A DNA stretch of 64,000 nucleotides. Source: Gluconobacter roseus NBRC 3990. Lineage in GTDB: Bacteria; Pseudomonadota; Alphaproteobacteria; Acetobacterales; Acetobacteraceae. Both the position numbers and the translations under genes were made by a program. The stretch lies in the NCBI RefSeq assembly GCF_006538885.1, contig NZ_BJLY01000003.1:310001-374000 (forward strand), written 5' to 3'. The notes below the pieces were generated by a model. The model was given only the letters and a program-made list of their open reading frames with translations. It had not been told where the DNA came from and did not search any database. Numbering within the stretch: the first letter of the stretch is position 1; each line of letters starts with the position of its first letter. Positions 36,703-46,174 of the stretch are shown in pieces.

Positions 36703-39189
36703 CTGACTTTCACCCTTCCCCCCGAACTCCCCGTCACGGCCATCCTGCCGGAGCTTCTGGCAACATTGGAGACGCAGCCCAACGCCGTCCTCGTCGCCCC
36801 TCCGGGTGCGGGCAAGACGACGCTGACGCCGCTCGCGCTTCTGGACGCGCCCTGGCTCGGAACGCAGCGTCTTATTCTCGTGGAGCCTCGTCGCGTGGCA
36901 GTTCGTGGTGCGGCATCGCGCATGGCGTCGTCGCTGGGTGAAAAGCCGGGCGGCATCGTGGGATTCCGCACCCGCACCGATTCCGCCATGTCCGCCAGAA
37001 CGCGTATCGAGGTCGTGACGGAAGGCCTGCTTTTGCGCCGCCTGCTGACCGATCCGCTGCTCGATGGCGTGGGCGCGGTGCTGTTCGATGAAGTGCATGA
37101 ACGCTCGCTGGATCTGGACGCAGCGCTGGCGTTCTGTCTGGACATGCAGCGCGAAATGCGGCCGGATCTGCGGATTCTAGCCATGTCCGCCACGCCGGAT
37201 GGCCGCGCCTTCACGACGCTGATGAACGCCCCGCTGATCGAGAGCGAAGGCCGCCAGTACCCCATCGATATCCGCCATACCCGTGACATTCCCCATATGC
37301 GGGACCTGCCCGAATCCTGCGCCCGCGCGATCCGTCAGGCTCTGGCGGAAGAAGAGGGCGACATCCTTGCCTTCCTGCCCGGCGTCGGCGAAATCCGCCG
37401 CACACAGGCCCTGCTGGAGGGCACGGTTCCAGTCTTTCCGCTGCATGGCGAACAGACGACCGAGGATCAGGACCGCGCCATCGCCCCGTCCAACACGCGC
37501 CGCGTCGTGCTGGCGACGTCCATTGCTGAAACCTCCGTCACCGTTTCTGGCGTGAGGATCGTCGTCGATGGCGGCCTGCGCCGAGCCCCACGCCTTGACC
37601 CGAATACCGGCCTGTCGCGGCTGGAAACGCTGAAAATATCGCGTGCTACCGCGACCCAGCGCGCAGGCCGTGCGGGACGGCAGTCTCCGGGCATCGCCAT
37701 CCGCCTGTGGTCGGAAATGACGCAGCGCAGCCTGCGCCCGCAGGACGCTCCGGAAATCCTCGTCGCCGATCTGACGGATTTCGCGCTCGTGACTGCGGCG
37801 TGGCAGGAGGTCATGGGCACGGCTCCGGACAACCTGCCACTGCTGGACACGCCTCCATCCGGCGTGCTGACCGGTGGGCGCGAACTGCTGCGCGAACTCG
37901 GCGCGCTGGATGACGCCAACCGCATTACCGCGCTCGGCAAGCGTATGGCATCCCTCGGCACGCATCCGCGTCTGGCCGCGATGCTCTGCGCGGCCCGCAC
38001 GCTCCCGGAGCGCGTAACGGCGGCCTGTCTCGCAGCCCTGCTGGAGGAGCGCGACCTGCTCCGTCCGCGCCCGAACCGCCCTACCGGTCCAGCACCGGGC
38101 GTCGACATCCGCACACGCCTTGCTTTATTCGAGCGCGACGATCCCCGCGCGGACCGCGCCAGCCTGTTCCACATGCGTCAGTCCGCCAAACGCTTCCTGC
38201 GCCGCATGGGAGAGCGGGACGTGCCGCTCGCACCCCTGCCGGACCATGCAGGCGCGTTACTGGTCGCCGGTTTCCCGGATCGTGTCGCGCAGGCGGCAGG
38301 CGAACTCGGGCGTTTCCGGCTGGCGGGCGGGGGAAGTGCCCGCGTCTCAGCCAATGATCCGCTGGCCCGCGAAAAGCTGCTGGCCGGAGCGGCGTTCCAC
38401 ACCCGCACCTCAACGGAAATCACGCTCGCTGCCCCGCTGGATGCCGAGAACCTGCCCCGGACCCTGCTGGACCGGACCCGCGAGCAGGTGGAAACAACGC
38501 TGGACGGTACATCCGGCCGCATCATCGCCCGTCGCAGGCTCCGTCTGGGCGTGCTGGTCCTGCGCGATCGCAATGGCGAAATCAGCCCTGAGGAAGCTCA
38601 GACGCTCCTGATGCAGCAGGTCGCTGCGAATCTGGCGCAGGCCCTGACCTGGACGGAGGCCGGACGTCAGTTTCAGGCCCGCGTGACCCATGCCCGCGCC
38701 ACCTATGCGCCCCATCTGCCGGATCTGTCCGATGAGGGGCTGGCCGCGTCGCTCGACTGGCTGGAGCCTTATCTGGCCGGGTGTGACCGGCTGTCGCAGG
38801 TCAAGGCGCTGGACCTGCTGTTCATTCTCCGTGCCCGTCTGGACTATGCCGATCTTGCCGCGCTGGACCGCAAACTCCCACCACGCCTGACGCTGAAGGC
38901 CAGCACGCACGATATCGATTATACCGGCGCGGTTCCCACGGTGTCCGCTCGCGCGCAGGCCTTTTACGGGACGGCCCAGACGCCGCAACTCGCCGATGGA
39001 CAGCTTGCCCTGCAATGCGCGCTGCTGTCTCCGGCCGGGCGGCCGCAGGCGATTACGGCCAATCTGGCAGGATTCTGGAAAGGAAGCTGGGCCGACATGC
39101 GCCGGGACATGCGCGGACGCTATCCCCGCCACGACTGGCCCGAGGATCCCGCGACCGCCGAGCCCTCGAAACCGCGCCCGAGGCGTTGA
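36703..39189 (+). CDS. hrpB: ATP-dependent helicase HrpB, apparent CTG start
   Basis: DEAH-box RNA helicase-like protein (828 aa). Walker A APPGAGKTT lies near residue 30 and the DEAH-type box FDEVHERSLDLD near 135. The helicase motif TQRAGRAGRQSPGIAIRLW and the HrpB-specific C-terminal domain are also present. The family N-terminus (LPxxAVLPELL) is read here as LPVTAILPELLATL, upstream of the first standard start codon, a TTG at 36766. In that frame the only suitable codon is CTG at 36703, with GGAG seven bases upstream. I take CTG as the start. If the TTG is used, 21 residues are lost but the Walker motif remains. Confidence 0.88.
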   Translation: MTFTLPPELPVTAILPELLATLETQPNAVLVAPPGAGKTTLTPLALLDAPWLGTQRLILVEPRRVAVRGAASRMASSLGEKPGGIVGFRTRTDSAMSARTRIEVVTEGLLLRRLLTDPLLDGVGAVLFDEVHERSLDLDAALAFCLDMQREMRPDLRILAMSATPDGRAFTTLMNAPLIESEGRQYPIDIRHTRDIPHMRDLPESCARAIRQALAEEEGDILAFLPGVGEIRRTQALLEGTVPVFPLHGEQTTEDQDRAIAPSNTRRVVLATSIAETSVTVSGVRIVVDGGLRRAPRLDPNTGLSRLETLKISRATATQRAGRAGRQSPGIAIRLWSEMTQRSLRPQDAPEILVADLTDFALVTAAWQEVMGTAPDNLPLLDTPPSGVLTGGRELLRELGALDDANRITALGKRMASLGTHPRLAAMLCAARTLPERVTAACLAALLEERDLLRPRPNRPTGPAPGVDIRTRLALFERDDPRADRASLFHMRQSAKRFLRRMGERDVPLAPLPDHAGALLVAGFPDRVAQAAGELGRFRLAGGGSARVSANDPLAREKLLAGAAFHTRTSTEITLAAPLDAENLPRTLLDRTREQVETTLDGTSGRIIARRRLRLGVLVLRDRNGEISPEEAQTLLMQQVAANLAQALTWTEAGRQFQARVTHARATYAPHLPDLSDEGLAASLDWLEPYLAGCDRLSQVKALDLLFILRARLDYADLAALDRKLPPRLTLKASTHDIDYTGAVPTVSARAQAFYGTAQTPQLADGQLALQCALLSPAGRPQAITANLAGFWKGSWADMRRDMRGRYPRHDWPEDPATAEPSKPRPRR

Positions 39190-39276
39190 TTCGACGCGAT
39201 CTTTGCCATGATCTTAGGATGTGGAACAATTCTGTGTTAGCAGCATGGCTATGACGATGTTCCTGTCCTGTTTCCC

Positions 39277-40533
39277 ATGAACCGCGCCCTGCAGGCTGCT
39301 GCGATCGGTGCCGGAACAGCCACTGTCGTGACGGTGGGGCTGATGCTGGCTTTACGCGGCCATGGGAACACTGCGCAGCCGGTCCCGCATCCTGCGGAAC
39401 AGCCGCAAAAACCGCTGGTCATGCAGGCCCCAGCGCCGAAAATGCTCCCGACCATCATCCCCGATCGCACGGTCGCAGGCGAAAACACGGATGCGCAGGG
39501 CATCCCCACACAACCCGCCGTGGTTCCGGCACCCGCGCCCGCTCTGCCGCCGCTTCTGGTCAAATATGGCCCGCTAAGCTTCGCCCCGCTGGTGCGACAG
39601 GTGATCCCGGCCGTCGTCAACATCGCCATCACGCAGAACAGCCCGGACGGGCACGACCACATTCCACCCCAGATTCGCGGCACTCCGCTCGAAAAGCGTT
39701 ACCGGGACCGGATGAAGCGCCAGCAGGAAGAAATGGTTGGCGCCGGATCGGGCTTCATCGTCGATCCGTCCGGTATCATCGTCACGAACCGACATGTCGT
39801 GGGCGGGGCGGATAAGGTGGTCGTCTCGCTGTCCAACGGGCATGAAATGCCGGCGCGTCTGCTCGGCGCTGATCCGCTGACGGATATTGCCGTCATCAAG
39901 GTCGACAGCCCTGAACCGCTCCCGCATGTCACTTGGGGTGACAGCCAGCAGACCGATATCGGGGACTGGATTCTTGTTGCGGGCAATCCGTTCGGATTTG
40001 GATCATCCGTGACAGCGGGCATCGTCTCGGCGGTCGGGCGCGATCTGGGGATCGGTTCGCTCGATGATTTCATCCAGCTCGACGCCCCGATCAATCCCGG
40101 CAATTCGGGCGGTCCGGCCTTCAATATGCGTGGACAGGTTGTGGCCGTGAACGCCGCGATCGTGACCCCGGCGGGCGGTTCGGTCGGGATCGGCTTTGGC
40201 ATCCCGTCCGAAATCGTGGCCCCGATCGTCGCGGAAATCGAGGCGACCGGCCATGCCGAACATGGCTGGCTCGGCATCACGCTCGATGACAGCGATACGG
40301 CCATCGGTATCGCCGGTGTCGATAATGGCGGCCCCGCGCAGAAGGGCGGTCTGCGGCGCGGGGATATCGTCACACAGGTGGATAATGTGCCCGTCACCAG
40401 CGCACGGATGTTGCTGCGGAGTATTGCGGCGGCCCGTCCGGGTGTGGTTCTGACATTCCGGATCCAGCGGGGAAAACAGTCTCTGACGCTGCCCATCCAT
40501 ATCGGCGCGCGTCCCCGCGATGCCGATGACTGA
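39277..40533 (+). CDS. Trypsin-like serine protease with PDZ domain (DegP/HtrA family)
   Basis: Envelope protease (418 aa) that degrades misfolded proteins. An N-terminal hydrophobic segment (about residues 5-27) acts as anchor or signal, and a proline-rich linker follows to about residue 95. The protease domain has the triad in TNRHVV, LTDIAVIKVD and GNSGGPAF. One PDZ domain follows (about residues 325-418, from GWLGITLDD). Having one PDZ domain it resembles DegS more than DegP. The next gene starts 14 bases inside its end. Confidence 0.94.
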   Translation: MNRALQAAAIGAGTATVVTVGLMLALRGHGNTAQPVPHPAEQPQKPLVMQAPAPKMLPTIIPDRTVAGENTDAQGIPTQPAVVPAPAPALPPLLVKYGPLSFAPLVRQVIPAVVNIAITQNSPDGHDHIPPQIRGTPLEKRYRDRMKRQQEEMVGAGSGFIVDPSGIIVTNRHVVGGADKVVVSLSNGHEMPARLLGADPLTDIAVIKVDSPEPLPHVTWGDSQQTDIGDWILVAGNPFGFGSSVTAGIVSAVGRDLGIGSLDDFIQLDAPINPGNSGGPAFNMRGQVVAVNAAIVTPAGGSVGIGFGIPSEIVAPIVAEIEATGHAEHGWLGITLDDSDTAIGIAGVDNGGPAQKGGLRRGDIVTQVDNVPVTSARMLLRSIAAARPGVVLTFRIQRGKQSLTLPIHIGARPRDADD

Positions 40534-40744
40534 GCCGCTATCCGGCAGAAAAATCCGCTTTGGACTGTGCGGTGTCTTTCTGCTGGGTGCGCTTGCCGGA
40601 TGCAGTCCTGTTCCTCCGTCTCATGAGCGCGGCGGTTACCGGGATGGACCGTCGGAAGCATCCCCGTTCTCATGGGGCCCGATCAGCGCGTCGTCCCTGC
40701 GTGACGCCCAGCAGGACGATTTCGACAACGCCATCCCGCGCTAG
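40520..40744 (+). CDS. Small lipoprotein of unknown function
   Basis: Short lipoprotein (74 aa) with a signal segment FGLCGVFLLGALAGC ending in lipobox LAGC (cysteine about residue 28), then a hydrophilic tail rich in Ser, Pro and Asp. It overlaps the protease gene by 14 bases; a second ATG at 40526 is equally possible. The overlap suggests cotranscription with the protease. I do not recognise a family. Confidence 0.7.
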   Translation: MPMTEPLSGRKIRFGLCGVFLLGALAGCSPVPPSHERGGYRDGPSEASPFSWGPISASSLRDAQQDDFDNAIPR

Positions 40745-40845
40745 GCGGAGCTTTTCTGTAACAACCGCCTTTGACGGCTTCGGCCAAGCCGGTATTCTTC
40801 CGTACGGGAACGGCAAGACTGCGTTCGGAAGGAAGAAAGACAACG

Positions 40846-41526
40846 ATGCGTATTCTGCTGGTCGAAGACGATCCGACTGTCCGTGCTTTCGTACTCAAGG
40901 GTCTGCGGGAGGCCGGACATGTCGTTGATGAGGCGGATAATGGCAAGGACGGCCTGTTTCTGGCTGTCAGCGAGAATTATGACGTCGTGATCCTGGACCG
41001 GATGCTGCCTGGCGGCATCGACGGTCTGCGGATTCTGGAAACCCTGCGCGGGCAGAAGAACGCAACGCCGGTCCTGCTGCTTTCGGCGCTGGCGGATGTG
41101 GATGAGCGTGTGGCTGGCCTCAAGGCCGGTGGCGACGATTACATGACCAAGCCTTTCGCCTTTTCCGAACTTCTGGCGCGTGTCGAGGCGCTGGGCCGTC
41201 GTGGCCGCCCGGAAAGTGCGCCGCAGACGCGGCTTGTGGTTGGCGATCTGGAAATGGATCTGCTGTCCCGCACAGTCAAACGCGGCGGCGAGAAGATTGA
41301 CCTTCAGCCGCGCGAGTTCCGCCTGCTGGAGTTCCTGATCCGCCATGCCGGGCAGGTCGTGACCCGCACCATGCTGCTCGAGCGCGTGTGGGACTATCAT
41401 TTCGACCCGCAGACCAACGTGATTGACGTGCATGTCTCGCGCCTGCGCCAGAAAGTGGACAAGTCGTTCGACAAGCCCATGATCCACACAATCCGCAATG
41501 CCGGCTACATCCTGCGGGCGGACTGA
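40846..41526 (+). CDS. OmpR/PhoB-type response regulator
   Basis: Two-component DNA-binding regulator (226 aa). The receiver domain starts RILLVEDDPTVRAFVLKGL, the phosphoacceptor is Asp51 (ILDRMLPGGIDG) and the conserved lysine is in MTKPFAFSELL. The winged-helix output begins near residue 130 and contains LQPREFRLLEFLIRHAGQVV and NVIDVHVSRLRQKVD. I chose the ATG at 40846 because RILLVEDD is the usual start. The histidine kinase gene follows after six bases. The stimulus is unknown. Confidence 0.94.
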   Translation: MRILLVEDDPTVRAFVLKGLREAGHVVDEADNGKDGLFLAVSENYDVVILDRMLPGGIDGLRILETLRGQKNATPVLLLSALADVDERVAGLKAGGDDYMTKPFAFSELLARVEALGRRGRPESAPQTRLVVGDLEMDLLSRTVKRGGEKIDLQPREFRLLEFLIRHAGQVVTRTMLLERVWDYHFDPQTNVIDVHVSRLRQKVDKSFDKPMIHTIRNAGYILRAD

Positions 41527-41532
41527 TTGTTG

Positions 41533-42951
41533 ATGCTGCGGCGCAAGGTCCGCTGTTTCGGTCTGATTCTGAAACGGCGCCTGCGCTGGCCGATCCGGTC
41601 GGCCGGACTGAACTTCGCTCTGGCTTACGGCCTCGTCTTCGTGATTTCGGCCGGGGCGTTCCTGTCCTTCATCTGGTGGAATACGACCGGCCAGCTCGAT
41701 CATCAGGTCGAGGTTGCGGTGCAGGTCGATGCCGCCGACCTGTCCCATCGCTGGGTGCAGGGTGGCCCCACCGCACTCAGCCTCGCCATCCAGGACCGGC
41801 TGGACCAGAACGTCGATGACGACGAGCTGTATCTTCTGGTCGGCCCCGATGGACGGAAATATGCCGGAAACCTGCCGGGCTGGCCTGTCGTCATCACCCG
41901 GCTGGACACGTTTTACGAACTGGCCATCAAGCGCGATGGGTTCCGCACCAACGCCAAGATGCATGCCTATCCCCTGACGCATGACTTTAGGATGATCGTC
42001 GGGCGCGATGTCCGCGGGCGACAACTTGTGCGGCACGTCCTGACCGATACGCTGATCTGGTCCTGGATTATGGTGACATTGCTGGCAGCAGGTGGGGCGC
42101 TAGCGATCCGGCGGATCTTCCGTCAGGTCGTGCGCTCCATCGCCCGCACCACGGCCGCCGTGGCGCAGGGTGGCCTGAGCCAGCGCATCCCGCTGACCGG
42201 CAATGAGACGGATCTGGTGGGGCAGACCGTCAACACCATGCTGGAGCGGATCAATCGCCTGATGGATGGTGTCAAACAGGTCTCCAACGCCATCGCTCAT
42301 GATCTGCGCACCCCGATCGCCCGCGCCCGTGCCCGCCTTGAGGATGCCAACCGTACTGCCACCTCCGCCGAGGAGCTTCACGCCGCCATCGACCGCGCGG
42401 TCATGGATCTCGACCGGGTCACGTCGATTTTCGAGGCTCTGCTGAGAATTGCCCAGCTTGAAGCCGGGGCCAGACGGGCTGCCTTCACGGTGCTGGATAT
42501 CCGTCCGCTGCTGGAAGGGCTGAGCGAACTTTACGAGGCCTCTGTCGAAGATGCGGGCCTGCGTCTGGTTTTCAGGGCAGGACGAGTCCAGCCAGTCAAT
42601 GGTGATCCGCACCTGCTGCAACAGGCCGTGGCCAATCTACTGGACAACGCCATCAAGTTCGCCCCGCCCGATACGGTCATTACCCTTTCGGTGGAGATGC
42701 GCGGTGATCGTCTGGCGATTACGGTTGCAGATCAGGGACCGGGTATGAGCGAGGATGATCTCGGCCGTGCTTCAGAACGCTTCTTTCGTGCGGAAACGGC
42801 ACGTAACACGCCAGGCGCCGGACTGGGTCTTTCGCTGGTGCAGGCCGTGATGAGCCTGCATGGCGGTGCGCTGGAACTGAAGGCCGGGCAACCGGGTCTG
42901 TCTGCGACCCTTCTGCTTCCGGTTGTACCCACCGTGTCAAAAAAGGGATGA
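41533..42951 (+). CDS. Sensor histidine kinase
   Basis: Membrane sensor kinase (472 aa). It has a first membrane helix at about residues 25-50 (FALAYGLVFVISAGAFLSFI), a periplasmic domain to about 173, a second helix around WSWIMVTLLAAGGALAI, a HAMP linker, and the dimerisation helix with phosphorylated His256 in AIAHDLRTPIARARA. The ATPase domain has NLLDNAIKFAPP (N box), DQGPGMSEDD and GAGLGLSLV. I chose the ATG at 41533, just behind two TTG codons. It is the partner of the regulator six bases upstream. Confidence 0.94.
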   Translation: MLRRKVRCFGLILKRRLRWPIRSAGLNFALAYGLVFVISAGAFLSFIWWNTTGQLDHQVEVAVQVDAADLSHRWVQGGPTALSLAIQDRLDQNVDDDELYLLVGPDGRKYAGNLPGWPVVITRLDTFYELAIKRDGFRTNAKMHAYPLTHDFRMIVGRDVRGRQLVRHVLTDTLIWSWIMVTLLAAGGALAIRRIFRQVVRSIARTTAAVAQGGLSQRIPLTGNETDLVGQTVNTMLERINRLMDGVKQVSNAIAHDLRTPIARARARLEDANRTATSAEELHAAIDRAVMDLDRVTSIFEALLRIAQLEAGARRAAFTVLDIRPLLEGLSELYEASVEDAGLRLVFRAGRVQPVNGDPHLLQQAVANLLDNAIKFAPPDTVITLSVEMRGDRLAITVADQGPGMSEDDLGRASERFFRAETARNTPGAGLGLSLVQAVMSLHGGALELKAGQPGLSATLLLPVVPTVSKKG

Positions 42952-43009
42952 CGGAAGTTTCATTCACGCCCCACCCTGCGCTTAGCTGAAATAGGTTACA
43001 CACGCTGTG

Positions 43010-43354
43010 ATGCGCGTTTTCCTTCCTTCACCGACCGTTCTACCGGCTTTCTGTCTGCTCGGCTGTCTGGCTGCGTCACCGGTTTTGCGCCCGGTGCAGC
43101 ACCAGCCGTCGGGACGTTCGGATGACGCCATTTCAGTGACGTCCGAGAACGCGGAATACTGCGCCCGTCTGCGCAAAAGCGTGGACACCCGGCTGGCCGC
43201 TCCTCCCGCCGCCATCCCGCTGGGAACCATGGAAGATGCCCGTCACCTGCGCGCGCAGGGCGATCTTCTCTGTACGCAGGGTCATGTCCGGGCGGGGATC
43301 GAACGCCTGCGCCGGGCGTTGGTCCTGCTGAAACACGCTCCGGAACCGCGCTGA
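43010..43354 (+). CDS. Small exported lipoprotein-like protein
   Basis: Exported protein (114 aa). The N-terminus is hydrophobic (VLPAFCLLGCLAAS) and contains the lipobox LLGC, so it may be lipid-anchored. The mature part has two further cysteines (AEYCARL and DLLCTQG) and helical stretches resembling a TPR-like repeat (ARHLRAQGDLLCTQGHVRAG). I chose the ATG at 43010 over the overlapping GTG at 43007. It lies in a plus-strand run of small envelope genes. Family unknown. Confidence 0.65.
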   Translation: MRVFLPSPTVLPAFCLLGCLAASPVLRPVQHQPSGRSDDAISVTSENAEYCARLRKSVDTRLAAPPAAIPLGTMEDARHLRAQGDLLCTQGHVRAGIERLRRALVLLKHAPEPR

Positions 43355-43398
43355 CGGCATTTCGGACGTCCTCAAGACACCTGTCCTCAGGAGACCTG

Positions 43399-44127
43399 AT
43401 GATCCGTTTTTCCCTGCCTCGGCCTGTTCCATTTCTGGCGGCTGCTCTGGCCTTCTCTCCCATCGCCCTGTCCGGAATAGGCGTCTTTTCCACTGCACAG
43501 GCAGCCGACATGCAGCAGAACACCACCCAGCTTGATTTCAGCGTCATGGGCACTGCCCATGCGGTTCCAACGGAACTGACGGTTCGCCTTTCCGTCCGGT
43601 CCGACAGCCCGTCTGCCGCCGCGGCCCAGAAGGACGTGAACACCCGGATGGCTGCTGCCATGAAACTGGCAGGCGGTCAGGACGGAATCGTGGCGAAGGC
43701 GGGGGGATACTCGATCTACGAAAATACGCCCGAACATGGTCCCAAAAGCTGGACCGCCCGGCAGGAGCTTGAACTCAGCGGACAGGATTCCGTGCGGCTT
43801 CTCGGTCTGGCCGGGCAGCTTCAGTCGCAGTCCCTGATGCTGGAAGGACTCGATTGGTCGCTGGACGACGCCACCCGGAACAGGCTTTTGCAGGAAGCCC
43901 GGACTGAAGCCCTCAAAAAGGTTCGCCCGCAGGCCGAACAGAGCGCACAGACCCTTGGCCTGCGCCTTGCGCGCCTGAAGGAAGTCCGCATTTCCTATCA
44001 GGAACCGGGGCCGCGTCCGGTGATGCTCATGGCCGCCCGCATGGCCGATTCCGCACCGCCGCAGCATAGTCCGGATGAACAGACCCTTCGCGTGAATGTC
44101 TCCGTGCAGGCGGAACTGTCGCCATGA
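43399..44127 (+). CDS. SIMPL-domain (DUF541) periplasmic protein
   Basis: Exported protein (242 aa) with a signal peptide ending about residue 35 (FSTAQA). The SIMPL fold is seen in FSVMGTAHAVPTELTVRLSV, repeated VNTRMAAAMK-type helices and LEGLDWSLDDATRNRLLQEA, with the end block ARLKEVRISYQEPGPRPVM. Bacterial members such as YggE are linked to oxidative-stress tolerance; the molecular role is unknown. It ends 28 bases before the DCC gene. Confidence 0.86.
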   Translation: MIRFSLPRPVPFLAAALAFSPIALSGIGVFSTAQAADMQQNTTQLDFSVMGTAHAVPTELTVRLSVRSDSPSAAAAQKDVNTRMAAAMKLAGGQDGIVAKAGGYSIYENTPEHGPKSWTARQELELSGQDSVRLLGLAGQLQSQSLMLEGLDWSLDDATRNRLLQEARTEALKKVRPQAEQSAQTLGLRLARLKEVRISYQEPGPRPVMLMAARMADSAPPQHSPDEQTLRVNVSVQAELSP

Positions 44128-44155
44128 ACCGTCCGTGGCCGGAGCGTTGCAAATC

Positions 44156-44503
44156 ATGGTGACGGTCTGGTTCGATGGCGGATGCCCGCTCTGCCGGCGG
44201 GAAATCGCGCTGATGAAACGTCTGGACCGCCGTGGTGCCATCCGCTTCATCAATCTGGAGTCGGCTCAGAGTTGCCCGCTGGACCGGGCCACCCTGCTGG
44301 CCCGGTTCCATGCCGAGGAAGACGGAAGGCTGTACGAGGGTGCCGCTGCCTTTGCCGCCATGTGGCGGGCTATTCCTATGTTGCGGCCACTAGGTCTGGC
44401 TGCCCGGAATCGGATTGTTCTGACCGTTCTCCAATGGGGCTACGGACACTTCCTGCGGGCTCGTCCGTTCCTGCAGCGCCTGACCCGAAAAATGGAAGAC
44501 TGA
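44156..44503 (+). CDS. DCC-family thiol-disulfide oxidoreductase-like protein (DUF393)
   Basis: Small thioredoxin-fold-like protein (115 aa). The family signature is the N-terminal WFDGGCPLCRREI (DxxCPxC). The later FHAEEDGRLYEGAAAFAAMWRAIP carries the conserved G-A-F segment. I chose the ATG at 44156 because the frame upstream overlaps the SIMPL gene end without conservation. The role is presumed redox; no partner is evident. Confidence 0.88.
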   Translation: MVTVWFDGGCPLCRREIALMKRLDRRGAIRFINLESAQSCPLDRATLLARFHAEEDGRLYEGAAAFAAMWRAIPMLRPLGLAARNRIVLTVLQWGYGHFLRARPFLQRLTRKMED

Positions 44504-44586
44504 GCCTACAATATTAGTGCAGGGAAACGAGGGAATTTAAGGGTTTCTTAGGAGGCATCCGCTACCACGGAAAAAAAGGAGTCTTC

Positions 44587-46101
44587 ATGCCCAACTCGTT
44601 CCGCTTGCTGGCACAGGATATTCTCGCTCTGGCAGACGCAGGCGATACCTCCGGCGCGCTCGAAAAGCTGCATGAAGGGATTCAGACCCTCCCACAGGAT
44701 CCGCATTCGACGTTTCTGGCAGGGTGCCTGTACGAACGTTTCAGAGACTGGTACCAGGCCCGGCGCTTCTATCTTCAGAGCCTGCACCTGAATGTTAATG
44801 CACCGAGGATCTGGCATCGGCTGGGGATTGTTTCTCTGGAAGCCGGTGATCTGGATGGCGCGGAACGGGCCCTGAAGGTTGCGATCCAGCAGATGCCTTC
44901 AAATGCCCATTATCACGTTGATCTCAGTATGGTTCTGGCGCGGAAAGGTGCGTTTGACAGGGCTCTTGAGCACGCCATGACCGGCGAGGCCCTGAGTCCC
45001 GACCATGTCCCGGCACTTAACAATATCGGCCATGTTCTTCAGGGGCTGGGTCGAAGTGCAGAATCGCTGCCATATTATGATCGGGCCATTGCTCTCGATC
45101 CTGAAAATGCAGTTTGTCGGTTCGGGCGCGCGGTCAGTCTGCTGAAGATGGGTGATTTTGAGCCGGGATGGCGTGAATATGAATGGCGTTGGCGGTGTTC
45201 TCAGACGCCACGCACGGATCTGACCGTTCCACAATGGGAAGGGGAAGATCTGCGTGGCAAGACCATTCTGGTTCACCACGAGCAGGGCTATGGGGATACG
45301 CTCCAGTTCATCTGTTTTGTCCCTCTCCTCAAGGCTCTTGGAGCCACTGTTGTGGTTCAGGTTCCCGTGCCTCTGGTCCGGATTCTGGAATGGATGGAGG
45401 GAATCGATCAGGTCGTCTCAATCCTTGACCCATCACTGCATCTGGATCTGCATTGCCCCATGGTTGGGCTGCCACTGCGACTGAAGATGACGCCATCCAT
45501 GGCGCCCGGCTGTCCGTATCTGCGTGTTCCTGCTGAAGAGCAGGAGCGGCAGGGTGGCGCACTGCGACAGATAATCACGGAAAACATGACCCCGCCTGAC
45601 CTGATTGTCGGTCTGGTATGGAGTGGAGATCCCCGTCCCCATGATCCGATCGCCTCGCAGGTTGACCGGCGTCGAAGCGTACCGCTGGAAAAGCTTGCGC
45701 CCCTGATGGATGTGGAGGGCATCCGTTTTGTCAGTTTTCAGCTTGGGACACCCAAAAACCAGATTGCCGAAACAGGCCTGCCGGTCGTCGAAGTAACGGA
45801 TGGAATTGTAGACTTCGCCGATACGGCCGCCCGGCTTTACGGCGTGGATCTGTTGATCAGCGTGGATACATCCATGGTGCATCTGGCGGGTGGACTTGGC
45901 CTGCCTGTCTGGATGCTGTCACGAAGCGATGCCTGCTGGCGCTGGGGCGAAACCGGCACGACGACACCGTGGTATCCCAGCATGCGGATTTTCCGTCAGC
46001 CAAGGTCGGGAGACTGGGAAAGTCCGGTCGCCGAGATCGCAGGAATGCTACGGCAGTTCGTCGGGCTCTATCGGGCAAACCTTGAAACCGAGGCCGCCTG
46101 A
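44587..46101 (+). CDS. TPR-repeat protein with C-terminal glycosyltransferase-like domain
   Basis: Two-part protein (504 aa). Residues 1 to about 180 form tetratricopeptide repeats (for example WHRLGIVSLEAGDLDGAERA and LNNIGHVLQGLGRSAES). The rest resembles a GT9/GT41-type sugar-transferase fold, with VGLVWSGDPRPHDPIASQVDRR and LLISVDTSMVHLAGGLGLPVW (nucleotide-sugar side). Such fusions glycosylate proteins or cell-surface polymers. It has its own strong terminator. GT9 and GT2 genes lie about 3 kb further on the other strand, but no link is shown. Confidence 0.85.
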   Translation: MPNSFRLLAQDILALADAGDTSGALEKLHEGIQTLPQDPHSTFLAGCLYERFRDWYQARRFYLQSLHLNVNAPRIWHRLGIVSLEAGDLDGAERALKVAIQQMPSNAHYHVDLSMVLARKGAFDRALEHAMTGEALSPDHVPALNNIGHVLQGLGRSAESLPYYDRAIALDPENAVCRFGRAVSLLKMGDFEPGWREYEWRWRCSQTPRTDLTVPQWEGEDLRGKTILVHHEQGYGDTLQFICFVPLLKALGATVVVQVPVPLVRILEWMEGIDQVVSILDPSLHLDLHCPMVGLPLRLKMTPSMAPGCPYLRVPAEEQERQGGALRQIITENMTPPDLIVGLVWSGDPRPHDPIASQVDRRRSVPLEKLAPLMDVEGIRFVSFQLGTPKNQIAETGLPVVEVTDGIVDFADTAARLYGVDLLISVDTSMVHLAGGLGLPVWMLSRSDACWRWGETGTTTPWYPSMRIFRQPRSGDWESPVAEIAGMLRQFVGLYRANLETEAA

Positions 46102-46115
46102 CGGACAGGCCATAA

Positions 46116-46151
46116 AAAAACCGGCCAATCCCGAAAGGGCGGCCGGTTTTT
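46116..46151. terminator. Bidirectional terminator between the TPR gene and infC
   Basis: AAAAACCGGCC (46116-46126) pairs perfectly with GGCCGGTTTTT (46141-46151), and the loop adds CCC-GAAA-GGG. It serves both convergent genes, ending the TPR protein on the plus strand and infC on the minus strand. Confidence 0.93.
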
Positions 46152-46174
46152 CATGTGCGGGCTGAAAGCGCCCC

